A program made the translations under genes and the position numbers. Below are positions 20,201 through 30,129 of a stretch of 64,000 nucleotides of DNA, one piece after another (positions within the stretch are counted from its first letter, which is position 1; each line of letters starts with the position of its first letter). The notes beneath the pieces were generated by a model. It was given only the letters and a program-made list of their open reading frames with translations. It searched no databases and was not told the origin of the DNA. The DNA comes from Azolla caroliniana (lineage: Eukaryota > Polypodiophyta). Where the stretch lies: NCBI GenBank assembly GCA_043228905.1, contig JBHGNT010000005.1, forward strand, positions 13,144,001 to 13,208,000, written 5' to 3'.

Positions 20201-21340
20201 CGGAACGTGTCGGACATCTTTCAACAGCATTTTGCATCCGGTCGGGGTTGTCAACCACACGTCTCCTATGCCGGCAATCCGGCACGTACCTTCATTTCCC
20301 ATCCGAACACAGCCATGCTCGCCGGCTGTGTAGGATGAGAAGTATCTTCTCTCCGGGGTCAGGTGGAACGATGCTCCGGAATCGACCACCCAGGTCGTCT
20401 CATCGCCGGCAACGTTTAGCTCACCTTCTTCGGTGATGAGCATGATTTCTTCCTCACTTGCCGCGAGTGCCGTTGTTCCTTTCCGGTCTTGCCCTCGCCG
20501 ATCCGAACCTCTTCGGTCCGTGGCTCCCCGGTATGCACCGTTTCTCTCCGGTGACTTCTTCGAGTCGGTGTCGTCGGCTCCGTTGTCTTTTCGGTAATGC
20601 CGACAATTCTTTCGGAAGTGCCCCGGCTTCCCACAGTGGAAGCATGTGGGCCTTCCTCTTGACTGCGACCGGGTCCCCGACTTCTCCCGTCTTTGCGGAC
20701 TCCGGTTCCATTGTCTTCCCCGATCCGATTCGGTAAACAGCATCTTCGGGTCGGAGGCCGGTTCCTTATCTCTCCGACGCGCTTCTTCATTCAGAATACT
20801 TGTCTTTACAGTTTGTAAGGACAAGTTATCTTCGGTGCACGAGGTGCTGAGAGTCACCACCAAGTTCTCCCAGCTTTCCGGCAATGTACACATCAGGATG
20901 ATGGCTTGCATTGCATCCTCCAACGGGAACTTGATCGCCGCAAGCTGGTTCACGAATCCCATGAACGTGCTTACGTGTTCCACCATACTCTCGCCGTCCC
21001 GATACTTGAGATTCACAATCTTCCTCATCAGGGAGGTCCGGTTCAACGCATTCTTCCTCTCATAGAGGCCAGACAGCTTCTTCCACATCTCGTATGCGTT
21101 GGTGTCGTTCGCCACATGTTGCAGGACGCTTACGTCGACATATTGTCGGATCGTCGCTACGGCTTTCCGGTTCAGGAGCTTCCACTCCGACTCAAGTACC
21201 CCCTTCGGTATTTCCGACCTGTCAATCAGTTCGTACAGGTCCCGAACAATCAGAAGATCCTCCATCTTGATCTTCCAGTCGGCGTAATTCTGTGCATTCA
21301 GCACCATCATCATCGGCTGCCCGCTGCCGCCGCCTTCCAT
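17267..21340 (-). CDS. Element E gag-pol polyprotein, 1357 aa
   Basis: Single open frame; the ATG at 21340 (MEGGGSGQP) is chosen because it is the first after the PBS, although the frame extends into the LTR. Order is that of Ty1/copia: gag with zinc-knuckle CFHCGKPGHFRKNC near residue 232, protease VVDSGASFHLTP near 318, integrase with H-H-C-C finger (HKRLCH, CTDC) and D-D-E residues (HTDVC, ADNGGEY, ELNGLAERMN), reverse transcriptase with LYVDDML near 1033, and RNase H with TDSD near 1203, TEAEYMA and DSQSA. All key residues are present and there is no stop. It is the enzyme set for reverse transcription and integration of the element, probably in cytoplasmic particles and then the nucleus. 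Element F is a decayed relative. Confidence 0.95.
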   Translation of the reverse strand: MEGGGSGQPMMMVLNAQNYADWKIKMEDLLIVRDLYELIDRSEIPKGVLESEWKLLNRKAVATIRQYVDVSVLQHVANDTNAYEMWKKLSGLYERKNALNRTSLMRKIVNLKYRDGESMVEHVSTFMGFVNQLAAIKFPLEDAMQAIILMCTLPESWENLVVTLSTSCTEDNLSLQTVKTSILNEEARRRDKEPASDPKMLFTESDRGRQWNRSPQRREKSGTRSQSRGRPTCFHCGKPGHFRKNCRHYRKDNGADDTDSKKSPERNGAYRGATDRRGSDRRGQDRKGTTALAASEEEIMLITEEGELNVAGDETTWVVDSGASFHLTPERRYFSSYTAGEHGCVRMGNEGTCRIAGIGDVWLTTPTGCKMLLKDVRHVPEVRLNLISAGRLDDEGYTGSIRNGIMKFSKGSLIVVRARKVNTLYLMNARLCPEELNVAADTAGELWHKRLCHMSEKGMKRLAEDNLIPVKHVHLEKCTDCLAGKQNRTSFHSRPPTRRSAPLELVHTDVCQVETKSHGGAQYFVTFIDDHSRKLWTAPMKTKDQVLSVFKELHARVERESGKKLKAIRADNGGEYRGQFQEYCRSKGIRLEFTVPKTPELNGLAERMNRTIMERVRSMLAHAKLPKGFWAEAMSTATYVINRSPSVPLDGDTPQKVWTGKEVSYRHLKVFGCLAYVHVAKDRRGKLDPKTRPCIFLGYGDDEFGYRVWDPVDKKIFRSRDIIFMENKTLADWESEKKMKSSKSTGKDQLYEEQSRPARDRLALEDPAEDGEDTEPAEEDENDTGTGPDPEMVSDEEESEEPVTEAPERRYPLRERRAPRRFPEPEHVLLTDEGEPESFEEAKHDTQSRRWLSAMQDEMDSLHENHTYELVELPKGKRALRNKWVFKLKPGDAGNPPRYKARIVVKGFQQKKGVDFDEIFAPVVKMTSIRTVLSIAASMDLEVEQMDVKTAFLHGDLDEEIYMQQPEGFEKEGKEHLVCRLKKSLYGLKQAPRQWYRKFDSFMTDEGYLKTQSDHCVFVKEFEGGDSLILLLYVDDMLIVGRDQVKIRMLKKALHRTFSMKDLGPARQILGMHIIRDRKKKQLWLSQEKYVTKVLHRFNMSEARPVGSTLPANCKLSSKQSPKTKAEKEDMMKVPYASAVGSLMYAMVCTRPDIGYAVGVVSRYMSNPGKEHWNAAKWILRYLKGTANVCLRFGSGKPELDGFTDSDMSADADTSRSTSGYVMTYAGGAVSWQSRLQKTVALSTTEAEYMAAVEAGKEIIWMKDFIRELGIRQEEYRLYCDSQSAIHLAKNAAYHSRTKHIQRRYHWIRERIEDKEFVLTKIHTDENGSDMLTKVLTPDKLEACRKRIGLERHPMPK

Positions 21341-21354
21341 TTTCTGCAACAGTC

Positions 21355-21366
21355 GCTCTGATACCA
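21355..21366 (-). other. Element E primer-binding site (initiator tRNA-Met)
   Basis: Minus strand TGGTATCAGAGC, complementary to the plant initiator tRNA-Met 3' end, 3 nt from the LTR. Confidence 0.9.
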
Positions 21367-21369
21367 GTT

Positions 21370-21989
21370 TGTAAGGAATAGACCCTTCTATCCACCTTCT
21401 TATCTCGGCCACAACCGATTAATCGCGGATCAATGGAGCAGAAAATAGGAAACACACGTAGAAACAAAACGAAGAAACGCGAGTACACAAGGATTAACGT
21501 GGAAAACCCTAAACGGGGAAAAACCACGGGAGTACAAGACTCCAAACAACACTATACAGAGAAGTATACAATGACGAGCTCCAAGGCGACGACCTTGAGC
21601 TCGCTGTCCTCGCCACAGGCGGCGGAAATACACAGAGGCGTCTACCTCTTTCTCTCTCGCGCTCTCTCTCTCTCTCTCTCTCACGGCTGCTCTCTCTTCA
21701 CGCCTCTAAAGTGGAAAAACAGAAAAATGAGAAGCAACAGGAAAACTGTTTGCCCTAAGTCATATTTATACTTATATGACTTTGGGCTATTTACAACTAT
21801 AGCCTCAGGGGGCTCGTAGCGAACATATTCACGGATATGTCCCTGCATCCGGATCGCTCTCCGGGTACATTCGTCATCCGGCACCGAAGCCGGGGTCTTC
21901 GTCATCCGGATCCGAAACCGAAACCGGGCTTGTCGGCATTCATCTCCGATATCCGACCATCCCATCCGAAAGGGACCGAAATCCCAACA
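21370..21989 (-). repeat. Element E 5' LTR (620 bp)
   Basis: Same sequence as 16637-17256. Right flank CGTCG is the target duplication. No gene inside. Confidence 0.95.
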
Positions 21990-22354
21990 CGTCGTCCCCG
22001 GCTCTTCCGCCATCCTCCATATGCCTGCGGGAGCGGCTCTTCGAAGGCCTCCCACGAACTATGAGCTTCTCGGAGCTCCTTCACTTCCACGTGCATACGA
22101 ATGGCGACGACCCGACAGAAGAACTCCAGCCTCAATGCCTCATTTATGTCTCACTCCTCCATTTCTGCATTCAGTAGGCTTCCAAGTAGAATGGGACTTT
22201 GTCCCCATTGAAATGGCTGACTCTTTCGACCACTCGCTCAATAGCTAGCTGCGCCGTCTCTCTTCTTGTTGTTGCTCGTCCAAACTCCCTCACCGCTTCG
22301 ACAAAAAGTTGTGTGAAGCCGTCTTCTTCCAACTCCCTTCTCCCTTGCCGCCCT
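21990..22354 (-). pseudogene. Element D gag, N-terminal part
   Basis: Minus-strand start of gag next to the D PBS: a run with FTQLFVEAVREFGRATTRRET and VERVSHFNGDKVPFYLEAY matches in layout the N-terminus of B (IGRFDGKDATKYLASY). Stops follow and the frame is cut by element E. The start is not certain. Confidence 0.65.
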
Positions 22355-22372
22355 TTCACGTCGGGTTCACAA
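22355..22372 (-). other. Element D primer-binding site (tRNA-Trp type)
   Basis: As in B except for one base in the complement of CCA (plus view ttcacgtcgggttcacaa). Confidence 0.7.
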
Positions 22373-22376
22373 AATA

Positions 22377-23026
22377 TGTCGCGGTAATCCGTGAGTGCGT
22401 GTCAAAAGGGGCGGGACCATGGGGTCTCAGACGAGGAAGAAAGGGATGCCTGGAAACCAACTCTGGACACGTACCAAGGGCAACCGAACATGAGAGAGAG
22501 GGAGAGAAAAAGGAGAGAGAGCATGCGCGCAACACTGACTCTTATGTACAGGAAACAAAGGAGGGGAGCTATGCACCTGACACCATCAGAGACACCATTA
22601 TGCACAAGCAGACATGAATATATATATATTAAGGGGAAGATACAACCCCGGCTTCGAGCCGGGCTACACTCAAAAGATGAAGAAGAACTTAACCCTAACA
22701 AAGCTTTGCCGCCATAGTTGCGGCGCCCAACTTCTCAAGAAGGAGGAGAAGAAGAAGACTACCAAGATGTTACTAACCCTAGAAAAATTCTTAACAAAAT
22801 GACCCTTGACCAAAATGGTATACCCTTATGACTCAAAATGGGCAACCCTTTTAGAAGAGACCCCTCCCTCCTTTTATAGACCAAGGAGGGGAGGGCATTA
22901 CAATGTGGGATAAATACTCCCCCTTATTCTATACACCGTTTCCTACTATACATGAGCACATGTTGCACACCACCGACTTGCCCATTCCACCCCGGTTTCA
23001 CACTATAGCCAGAAATCTTCACAACA
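22377..23026 (-). repeat. Element D 5' LTR (about 650 bp)
   Basis: Plus view TGTCGCGGTAAT...CTTCACAACA. The outer end resembles the CTTCACGACA end of B and S2. It interrupts the RT of copia F directly before ccgtataagctc; in copia E the same site reads tccgtaaaggctc, so the target was CCGT. It holds a 7-bp GC-rich hairpin near 22643-22665 and no gene. Confidence 0.75.
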
Positions 23027-25939
23027 CCGTATAAGCTCTTCTTCAGCCAGCACACCAAGTGCTCCTTCCCTTTCTTCTCAAGTCCTTCCGGTTGATGCAT
23101 GTAGATCTCCTCTTCGAGGTCACCATGGAGGAATGTCGTCTTGACATCCAATTGCTCTACCTCGAGGTTCATGCTTGCCGCTATGCTCAATACCATCCGG
23201 ATGGATGTCATCTTTTCTACCAGGGCAAAGATCTCATCAAAGTCCACTCCTTTCTTCTGCTGGAAGCCCTTCACCACGATCCGGGCTTTGTACCTTGGTA
23301 GATTTCCGCCGTCTCCCAGTTTCAACTTGTACACCCACTTGTTCCGGAGTGCTCTCTTCCCTTTCCGCAACTCTGTCAGTTCACATGTGTGGTTCTCATG
23401 CAGGGAATCCATCTCGTCCTGCATGGCACTCAACCACTTGCGGTAGTGGGTGTCTCTCTTTGCTTCTTCGAAGCTTTCCAGCTCACCCTCATCGGTTAGA
23501 AACACATGCTTTGCATCCGGAAATACTCGGGGGAGCTCTTCTCTCTTGGAGAGGATATCTCCCGGTTCCTCCGTTTGTTCTTCCTCCGAATCCGAGTTGG
23601 GATCTTGTCCGGTTCCGGTGTCTTCTTCTTCTTCGGTCGGTTCGGTTTCTTGTTCGTATCCGGCCGGTTCGTCGAGTGTCATCTGGTTACCGGCCAACAT
23701 CTGGTTTTCATCCGGGTAGGTCCTTGTGTCCTCAAACTGGTTTTCATTGGATGATCCGGAGTTCATCACCTTCTTCTCCGACTCCCAGTCGGCAATGGTC
23801 CTGTCTTCCATGAAGACTATGTCCTGACTCCGGAACACCTTCTTGTCGACCAGATCCCACACCTAGTAACCGAACTTATCATCATCGTATCCAAGGAATA
23901 TGCATGGCCGGGACTTCGAATCCAACTTTGCTCTCTTGTCCTTCGCCACGTGTACGTATGCAAGACACCCGAACACCTTCAGATGCCGGTAAGATACATC
24001 TTTACCGGTCCATACTTTCTGAGGTGAGTCTCCTCCCAAGGGTACTGAGGGTGATCTGTTTATCACATAGATCGCCGCCGTCAGCGCCTCAACCCAAAAC
24101 GTCTTGGGTAGCTTGGCATGTGTGAGCATCCTCCATACTCTCTCCATTATGGTCCGGTTCATCCTTTCGGCCAACCCGTCAATTCCGGCGTCTTCAACAC
24201 GATAAATTCAAGCCGAAGTCCCTTCGACTGGCAGTACTCCTCAAACTACCCCCGATATTCTCCTCTGTTATCTGCTCGAATCGCCTTCAGCTTCCGACCG
24301 GTTTCTCTTTCCACTCTCATGTGCTTCATCTTGAACGGTGAGACCCACAACTTCCGTCTATGGTCATCTATGAACGTCACAAAGTACTACGATCCGGCAT
24401 GTGACTTCGTGTCCACTTGACACACATCGGTATGCATCAACTCCATGTGGTGCATTCCGTCTCATCGGTGGTCTTGATCGGAAGGAGGTTTGGTTTTGCT
24501 TACCGGCCAAGTAATCAGTGCACTTCTCAAGTTGCATGTCCTTCACCGGAATGAGGTTGTCTTCGGCAAGCCTTTTCATCCCCTTCTCACTCATATGACA
24601 CAGTCTTTTGTGCCAGAGCTCACCGACAATGTCGGATGCTACGTTCACTTCTTCACGGCATATCCGGGCATGCATCAAATACAGTGTGTTCACCTTCTAG
24701 GCTTGTGCTACTATTAGGCTCCCTTTGCTGAACTTCATAACTCCATTCCGGATGCTACCCGTGTAGTCTTCATCATCTATCCGACCGGTTGATATCAGGT
24801 TCAGTCGGACCTCTAGAACGTGTTGGACATCCTTCAACAATAGCTTGCATCTGGTTGATGTCGTCAACGACACATATACTATGCCAACAATTCAGCATGT
24901 ACCTTTATTCCCCATCCGGACACAACCGTGATCTCCAATTGTGTAGGATGAGAAGCATCTCCAGTCCGGTGTCAGGTGGAACGATGCTCCGGAATCGACA
25001 ACCCACATTGTCTCGGCTCTGATAAGGTTTAACTCATTCTCTTCGGTAATGAGCATCAGTTCTTCTTTACTTGTCGCGATCACCGACATTCCCTTCCAAT
25101 CCAAGCCTCTCTGATCCGAACTATTTCGGTCTGAACTCTTCTTTGAATCGGTGGTGCTGGTTTCTTTCTCTTTCCGGAAATGCTGACAGTTCTTCTGGAA
25201 GTGGCTCGGCTTCCCACAGTAGAAGCAAGTAGGCCTCCCCTTGACTTCGACCTCGTCCTCGACTTATCCCATTTTTGGGGACTCTGATACCGACCTCTTC
25301 CCCGGTTGTGGTCATCTTCTGTGACCAAGGCCTTCGGATTGGTTTCGGTCTCCTGGTCCTTCCGGCAAGCTTCTTCATCTAGCAAGCTTGATTTTACCCT
25401 TGCTAGGGACAACTGCTTTCCTTCCGGCCCAGCGTTACCCAACGTGACAACTAACGTCTCCCAACTATTTGGGAGGGAACCAAGCAAGAGCAATGTGAGT
25501 ACCTCATCGGTGAGAGGTACTTCCAACGAGGTTGCTTGGTGTATCAGTCCCTGGAAGGCATTCATGTGCTCCGCCATACTGGAACCGTCCTGGTACCGGA
25601 GCCTCACTAGCTTCCGGAATACTGAAACTCGATTAACAACATTCTTGTTCTGGAACATGATGTCGATCTTCTCCCAGAGTTCATGAGCCTAGCTCTTGTC
25701 ATTGAAGTTGTTGTATAGGCTCATGTCGATGAAGCATCGGATGTATGCCATTGTCTTCATGTGCATCACCTCCCACACTGTGGCATTGATCTTATCCAGT
25801 CTCTTGTTCCCGAACTGAACCGGCAACCAAAGATCTTTGACCACCAGCATATCCCTCATCTTTGACTTCCACACTACATAGTTGGAGCCGGTGAGCTTGA
25901 ACATGCCGCCAAACGATTCTTCCATTTCCTGTGTTTTTC
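23027..25939 (-). pseudogene. Copia F polyprotein, decayed
   Basis: Minus-strand relative of E in broken frames. Gag is at about 25080-25939 (FKLTGSNYVVWKSKM) with a zinc-knuckle CFYCGKPSHFQKNC near 25210, protease VVDSGASFHLTP near 25000, and integrase at 23863-24700 including HKRLCHMSEKGMKRL and AERMNRTIMERV. The RT N-terminal half (23027-23862) is cut after KKSLYG by element D. Several stops and frameshifts are present, including near 24180. The RT catalytic box and RNase H lie beyond D, left of the window. Confidence 0.85.
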
Positions 25940-25951
25940 GCTCTGATACCA
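25940..25951 (-). other. Copia F primer-binding site (initiator tRNA-Met)
   Basis: Minus strand TGGTATCAGAGC, 3 nt from the LTR. Confidence 0.85.
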
Positions 25952-25954
25952 GAT

Positions 25955-26370
25955 TGAAGAGAAAAACCACGGGAACTCAGAGACTCCAAACTATCACTAT
26001 ATGAGAAAGGTACAATCAAACCCTCGAAGGCAACAACCTTGAGCTCTGTATCTTCACCAACCGGCGGTTACAACAGAGTATCAGTCTGTATCTCACACTC
26101 TCTCTCTGTTGCTCTCTATACAACAATATGACAACAACAATAACAACAAACACATATTCAAAGTGATTGCCCTAAGTCATATTTATACTTATATGAACTT
26201 AGGGATATTTACAAATATAGCCTCAATAGGCTTACTCAAAACATATTTACAGATATGTCTTCTTTTCCGGTTCTCACCGGTTCTCCTCCGGTTTCCAGAT
26301 CTCTTCCAGTTCTCACCGAGTCCTCTTTATTCATCATCGGATCCCATCTGGCGGGACCAATTTCCCAACA
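25955..26370 (-). repeat. Copia F 5' LTR (416 bp)
   Basis: Plus view TGAAGAGAAAAACC...TTTCCCAACA, ending like the E LTR. It shares with E the run ccctaagtcatatttatacttatatga. The right flank is chromovirus G, so F inserted into G; the other side is outside the window. Confidence 0.8.
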
Positions 26371-27842
26371 GAACTTGGGTTTTCAATACACCGTTGGATT
26401 CCCAAATTATCGATACCATATGGAAGGACTTGAAGATAGAAGCTTTTGCTCAAGACATTCTAGCACAAATTGACCCCTCTTGGGCATCTTGTTCACAGTC
26501 GCAACAACTAGGTACGGACTATCAACAATTCAAATGTCATGATGGCTTACTATTCTTTAAGAAACTCTTGTATGTTCCTAATGGTTCTTGTCACCTTCAA
26601 GTAGTCCAAAATTGTCATGACACATATACAACTCGGCATTTCGGTAGTAATAAAACCATAGATTTAGTACAACGATCATTCTGGTGGCCCTATATGCGAT
26701 GATTATATTCGGACATGTGATACATGTTGCAAAGAAAAGATGCCAAGACATCATTCATATGGTTTACTGGAACCATTACCAATTCCAAGCAAGCCGTGGC
26801 AATCCATTTCTCTAGATTTAATCACAGAACTTCCAATTTCAAAGGGATTCGATGCGATCTTAACAGTAGTAGATCGATATACGAAGATGGCACATTTTCT
26901 GCCTTGTACTAAGGAAATCATTTGTGAAGAAACCACTAAAACTGTCATGCGAGAGGTATGTCGGTATCATGGCCTCCTCGATAGCATCATCAGTGACCAT
27001 GGACCCCAAATCACCTCGAATTTCTGGAAGCATCTCTTCAAAATGATCAAGGTCACTTGTAATCTCTCCTTCGGCTATCACCCGCAAACAAACGGACAAG
27101 CAGAATGAATGAATAAAATACTAAAACGGTATCTTTGGTATTTTCTAAGCTATCAACAAGATGATTGGGCAGATATTCTCCACTTTGCCGAATTTTCATA
27201 TAATAACTTTGTCCACTCATCAACTAGGGTTACACCATTTTATGTTTATACGAGCTATCATCCCCTACGGTGTGTATTCGAAACTCCAGAGTTATCCACA
27301 AATCCTTGTGCAGAGGATTGTTTGGAGCGGGTATGCAAGATAGAGGCAGACTTATCTACTCATTTACAACAAGCTCAACAAACACAGAAGGATTATGCGG
27401 ATCGTCATCGGCGTCCATCCAGATTTAACATTGGAGATCGGCTATGACTATTACAATGACACATCAAGACTACTCGCCCATGCAATAAATTGGACTATTG
27501 ACGATGATACATCCGGTTTTTCATAGTTCTCTTCTTGAACCGTATCATGACAAGCTCTATTCCGAATCGTATTACACCACCTCCACCCTCAATCGAGCTT
27601 GAAGACGGACTGGACTAGGAATTAGCTGCCATTCTCGAGTCCAAGATTGTTCGGAGCACGCTCTACTATTTGGTCGGTTGGCTAGGCTATAGTCCAAGCG
27701 AGCATACTTGGGAACCAATCGAGAATGTGGTAAATGCTCGAGCTCTTGTTGACGACTTTCATCGACGATATCCCGACAAGCCAGGTCCTCCATCTAAGAC
27801 GACGAGTAACACTCGTCATCTTAAGGGAGGGGGGGAGGGTAG
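26371..27842 (+). pseudogene. Chromovirus G integrase with chromodomain
   Basis: Plus-strand C-terminal part of a Ty3/gypsy pol. It starts in the RNase H-integrase linker (FNTPLDSQIIDTIW), followed by an H-H-C-C finger (HDTYTTRH, CDTCC), the core with Asp in SLDLITELP, Asp in ISDHGPQI and Glu in NGQAE, then a stop codon, and WADILHFAEFSYNN in the next segment. A canonical chromodomain lies at about 27618-27778 (YYLVGWLGYSPSEHTWEPIENV). Chromodomains direct such elements to modified chromatin. At least three disabling changes are visible. A G-rich polypurine tract (27825-27842) precedes the LTR. Element O at the right edge belongs to the same family. Confidence 0.85.
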
Positions 27843-28217
27843 TGTCATGGTTTAACATCATACCCATGACCTTGTGGCACATGGGCGGATGCCTTACCAT
27901 TAAACTAAACATTGTAATACAAAGAATAATTCCATTTATTATTTCACTTAGGAAATCCATGTATATTCTAGATTACTCTACAACATTCTAGAAATGTCAA
28001 GAGTATTCCTAAAGCCACTATAAAAAGAGGCACATGGACTTATCGAGAACCAAATCGGTTCAACGCCAGTCTTAAGCCTCCTAGGTATCATCATTCTCTC
28101 CCTCTCGATCTCTCCCTCTGTCCTTTTGCTCGATTGTTCCACACCCTCTTTTCCTCTTAGTACTAATCTTCATCTCTTAGTACTAATTCCCTCTATGTTT
28201 CAATACTATTCTTGACG
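27843..28217 (+). repeat. Chromovirus G 3' LTR (about 375 bp)
   Basis: Begins TGTCATGGTTTAAC right after the polypurine tract and aligns along its length with the O LTR (62893-63348, minus). The 3' end is near TTCTTGACG, where CA is expected. It has a CT-rich stretch and repeated cttagtactaat motifs shared with O. Confidence 0.7.
27854..27907 (-). promoter_or_regulatory. tRNA-like A/B-box pair, antisense in G LTR
   Basis: On the minus strand an A-box TAGTTTAATGG (11 of 11) is followed 43 nt later by a degraded B-box GGTATGATGTT (7 of 11). It reads towards the LTR 5' terminus. Confidence 0.5.
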
Positions 28218-28683
28218 GGGTTCCAATTTAGGGTTTTCCTTACGACTTTTCAAGGAGTGCGGGTCGATATACCGCGCAAATACAGAGCATGTCCACTCTT
28301 GATAGCAATGGGCCCCCCCAAAACCCATTACTACCGTAGATGTAACCAGGATATCCTAGGAGATCACCCATCCTAGTACTCTTCTGGCTCAAGCAACGTT
28401 AACTTGCAATGTTTGAAGCATCCAAACAACCACAAAACTCATGGCATGTGAGTTAACAAGGTAGGTAGGAATGTGCTACACATTGATCCCCAACAAGTGG
28501 TTGGCGGTCACCCGCAAGTGGATGGTATATCGATTGCAAACGTCACACCGGTTACAAGCATGAACTACGCAGCCACCAGAGGCCCGTGATTAGCAGTCAG
28601 CTCATGACGGTGGGTTCTATGCTCAGGTGTGATCCCTCCATAGTATATTAGGGTCACAATTTCGGGTTTGCCTTACATCTTTG
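28218..28683 (-). repeat. 5S-derived segment flanked by direct repeats
   Basis: A repeat of about 87 bp containing caaggagtgcgggtcgatata occurs at 28218-28304 and again at 28651-28683 continued at 50056-50109 (the copy is split by element H). Between the copies lies about 345 bp including a 5S-rRNA-derived stretch. This layout, with possible TGTGACCC terminus at 28658 (minus), recalls a Cassandra-type TRIM, whose LTRs carry 5S sequence. I see no PBS, so the exact element structure is uncertain. Confidence 0.5.
28338..28423 (-). repeat. 5S rRNA-derived sequence
   Basis: On the minus strand it follows the 3' two thirds of plant 5S rRNA, with AGTTAACGTTGCTTGAGCC (A-box region) and GTACTAGGATGGGTGA (internal element and C-box) well kept, then CTCCTAGGATATCC. 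The 5' third is much more diverged. The conserved part is the polymerase III internal promoter. It is too mutated for a working 5S gene. Confidence 0.7.
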
Positions 28684-28991
28684 TGTTGAGGGGCAAGCTC
28701 AACCGGAGCTGGATCGGCTGAATAAGCCGGAGCCGGTAAACGAGACGGATCGGTATGATGGTGAGCAACCGAACCGGCAAGCAGTGGAGGCCAGGTGCAA
28801 TCCGTAACCGGCAGTCCAATCGGAAGCCTAGAATAGGATAGACTACTAGGTATCTATAGTCTCGTAGTAAGTGTCAGATGCTCGTGTGAGCATTGAAGTA
28901 CATGGTACTTCTGTCAGTCCCAAGAGGACTTGTATAAATAGTGCTACTTAGCACAGTGTGTATGTAGAGTCTTCATATAATTTTGAAATTA

Positions 28992-29035
<44 letters not shown>

Positions 29036-29077
29036 GTTGTTCTCTGGTTTACGCTTCCGCAAACACTCACGTTTACA
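28684..29077 (+). repeat. Element H 5' LTR (394 bp)
   Basis: TGTTGAGGGGCA...CACGTTTACA, with ttgtataaatagtgc as probable TATA region and a (CT)n run at about 28993-29032. Confidence 0.93.
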
Positions 29078-29089
29078 TGGTATCAGAGC
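29078..29089 (+). other. Element H primer-binding site (initiator tRNA-Met)
   Basis: TGGTATCAGAGC directly abutting the LTR with no spacer. Confidence 0.9.
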
Positions 29090-29172
29090 GCGAGGGTTGA
29101 GAACCTCTGATGCAGACATTTAACTCTTGAGAAGAAAACCCTAACAGGTCGAAAACAGACACAGTAGAAGAC

Positions 29173-30066
29173 ATGGATAGAGGAATGGCTACGTCGCTCC
29201 CGGTGGAGAAGCTCGACAGGAGCAACTACACATCTTGGTCTTACAAGATGCACCAGTACCTGCTTGGACATGGGTACTGGAGTTATGTCGAAGGAGCGAA
29301 TCATGCGGCAACCGACTTGGCACACAAGGACTTCCTGGTATGGGAACAGGCGGCAAGCAGGGTGATGTACTGCTTCGCGTCCATTGTCGGCGATTAGCTG
29401 CTCAGCCACATCCGTGACGCCAAGACACCGAAGGATGCTTGGGGGAACCTGAAAAAGGTTTTCGCCGCAAGCACCACTGCCCGGAAGCTACAACTTAGAC
29501 AGGACTTGAGCAATGTTCGACAGAAGAACATGTCCGTGGCAGACTACACGGGCCGGATAAAGGAGATCTGTGACTCGCTCGCCTCTATCAATGTTACCAT
29601 AGAGGAAGACGAGATGGTGCAGGTATGTCTCGGAGGCCTGGCGTTCAAGTTCGGAGCGTTCCGGACTGCGGTGTGTACAAGGGAGAATACCCCCTCATTC
29701 TTCGACTTACAGTCGATGCTCCTTGTAGAGGAGAACCACGCCGGTGCATCTACCAGTGCATCCCCGGACAGCCGGATGCTTTACACGGGAACCGATCGGC
29801 ACTATGGGCGTGGTGGAAGAGGTGGGTCGGCACGCAATGGAGGCGGCCGGCAAGAGCAGGAATGGAGGCACTATGAGTGTGCCGACAGCAGTTCCGGGAC
29901 TTCCACAAGCAGGGGGAGTCAAGGCGGTGCCGGAGGCCGGCAAGACAAATCCGCTACGGAATGCTGGTACTGTGGCAAAAAAGGCCACAGGGAAAGCGAG
30001 TGTTGGAGAAGGCGTGCCGATTCGGACAAATCCGGATACGGCAAGACCGGTAAGGATGGCCGGTAA
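29173..30066 (+). pseudogene. Element H gag with one internal stop
   Basis: Starts ATG at 29173 (MDRGMATSLPVEKLDRSNYTSW). Copia gag fold, then a zinc-knuckle CWYCGKKGHRESEC near 29968-30010. A TAG at 29395-29397 breaks the capsid part; the frame continues to a TAA at 30064. The TAG fits a C-to-T change of CAG. Confidence 0.85.
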
Positions 30067-30129
30067 AACTCGCACTACACAAACGGATCAGGAGGATCCG
30101 GAACCAGAAAGGCCGGTAAGGGGCCAGCC

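Larger units (their letters stand above)
16637..21989 (-). mobile_element. Ty1/copia element E, intact
   Basis: Full-length 5353-bp element on the minus strand inserted in D. Two 620-bp LTRs show no difference by eye. TSD is CGTCG (16632-16636 and 21990-21994). PBS, polypurine tract and a single open polyprotein are all present. This is the best candidate for a recently active element in the window. Confidence 0.95.

Noticed and set aside
22643-22665. GC-rich hairpin with TTCGAG loop in D LTR as another tRNA-like module
   Set aside because: No A-box at the right distance and the B-box match needs an insertion.
28338-28423. Functional 5S rRNA gene
   Set aside because: The first third of the gene is too diverged and several conserved positions are changed.
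28993-29032. (CT)n runs in the E, H, J and O LTRs as possible regulatory GAGA sites
   Set aside because: Length varies between LTRs of the same element, as expected for simple microsatellites in a transcribed leader; no further support.
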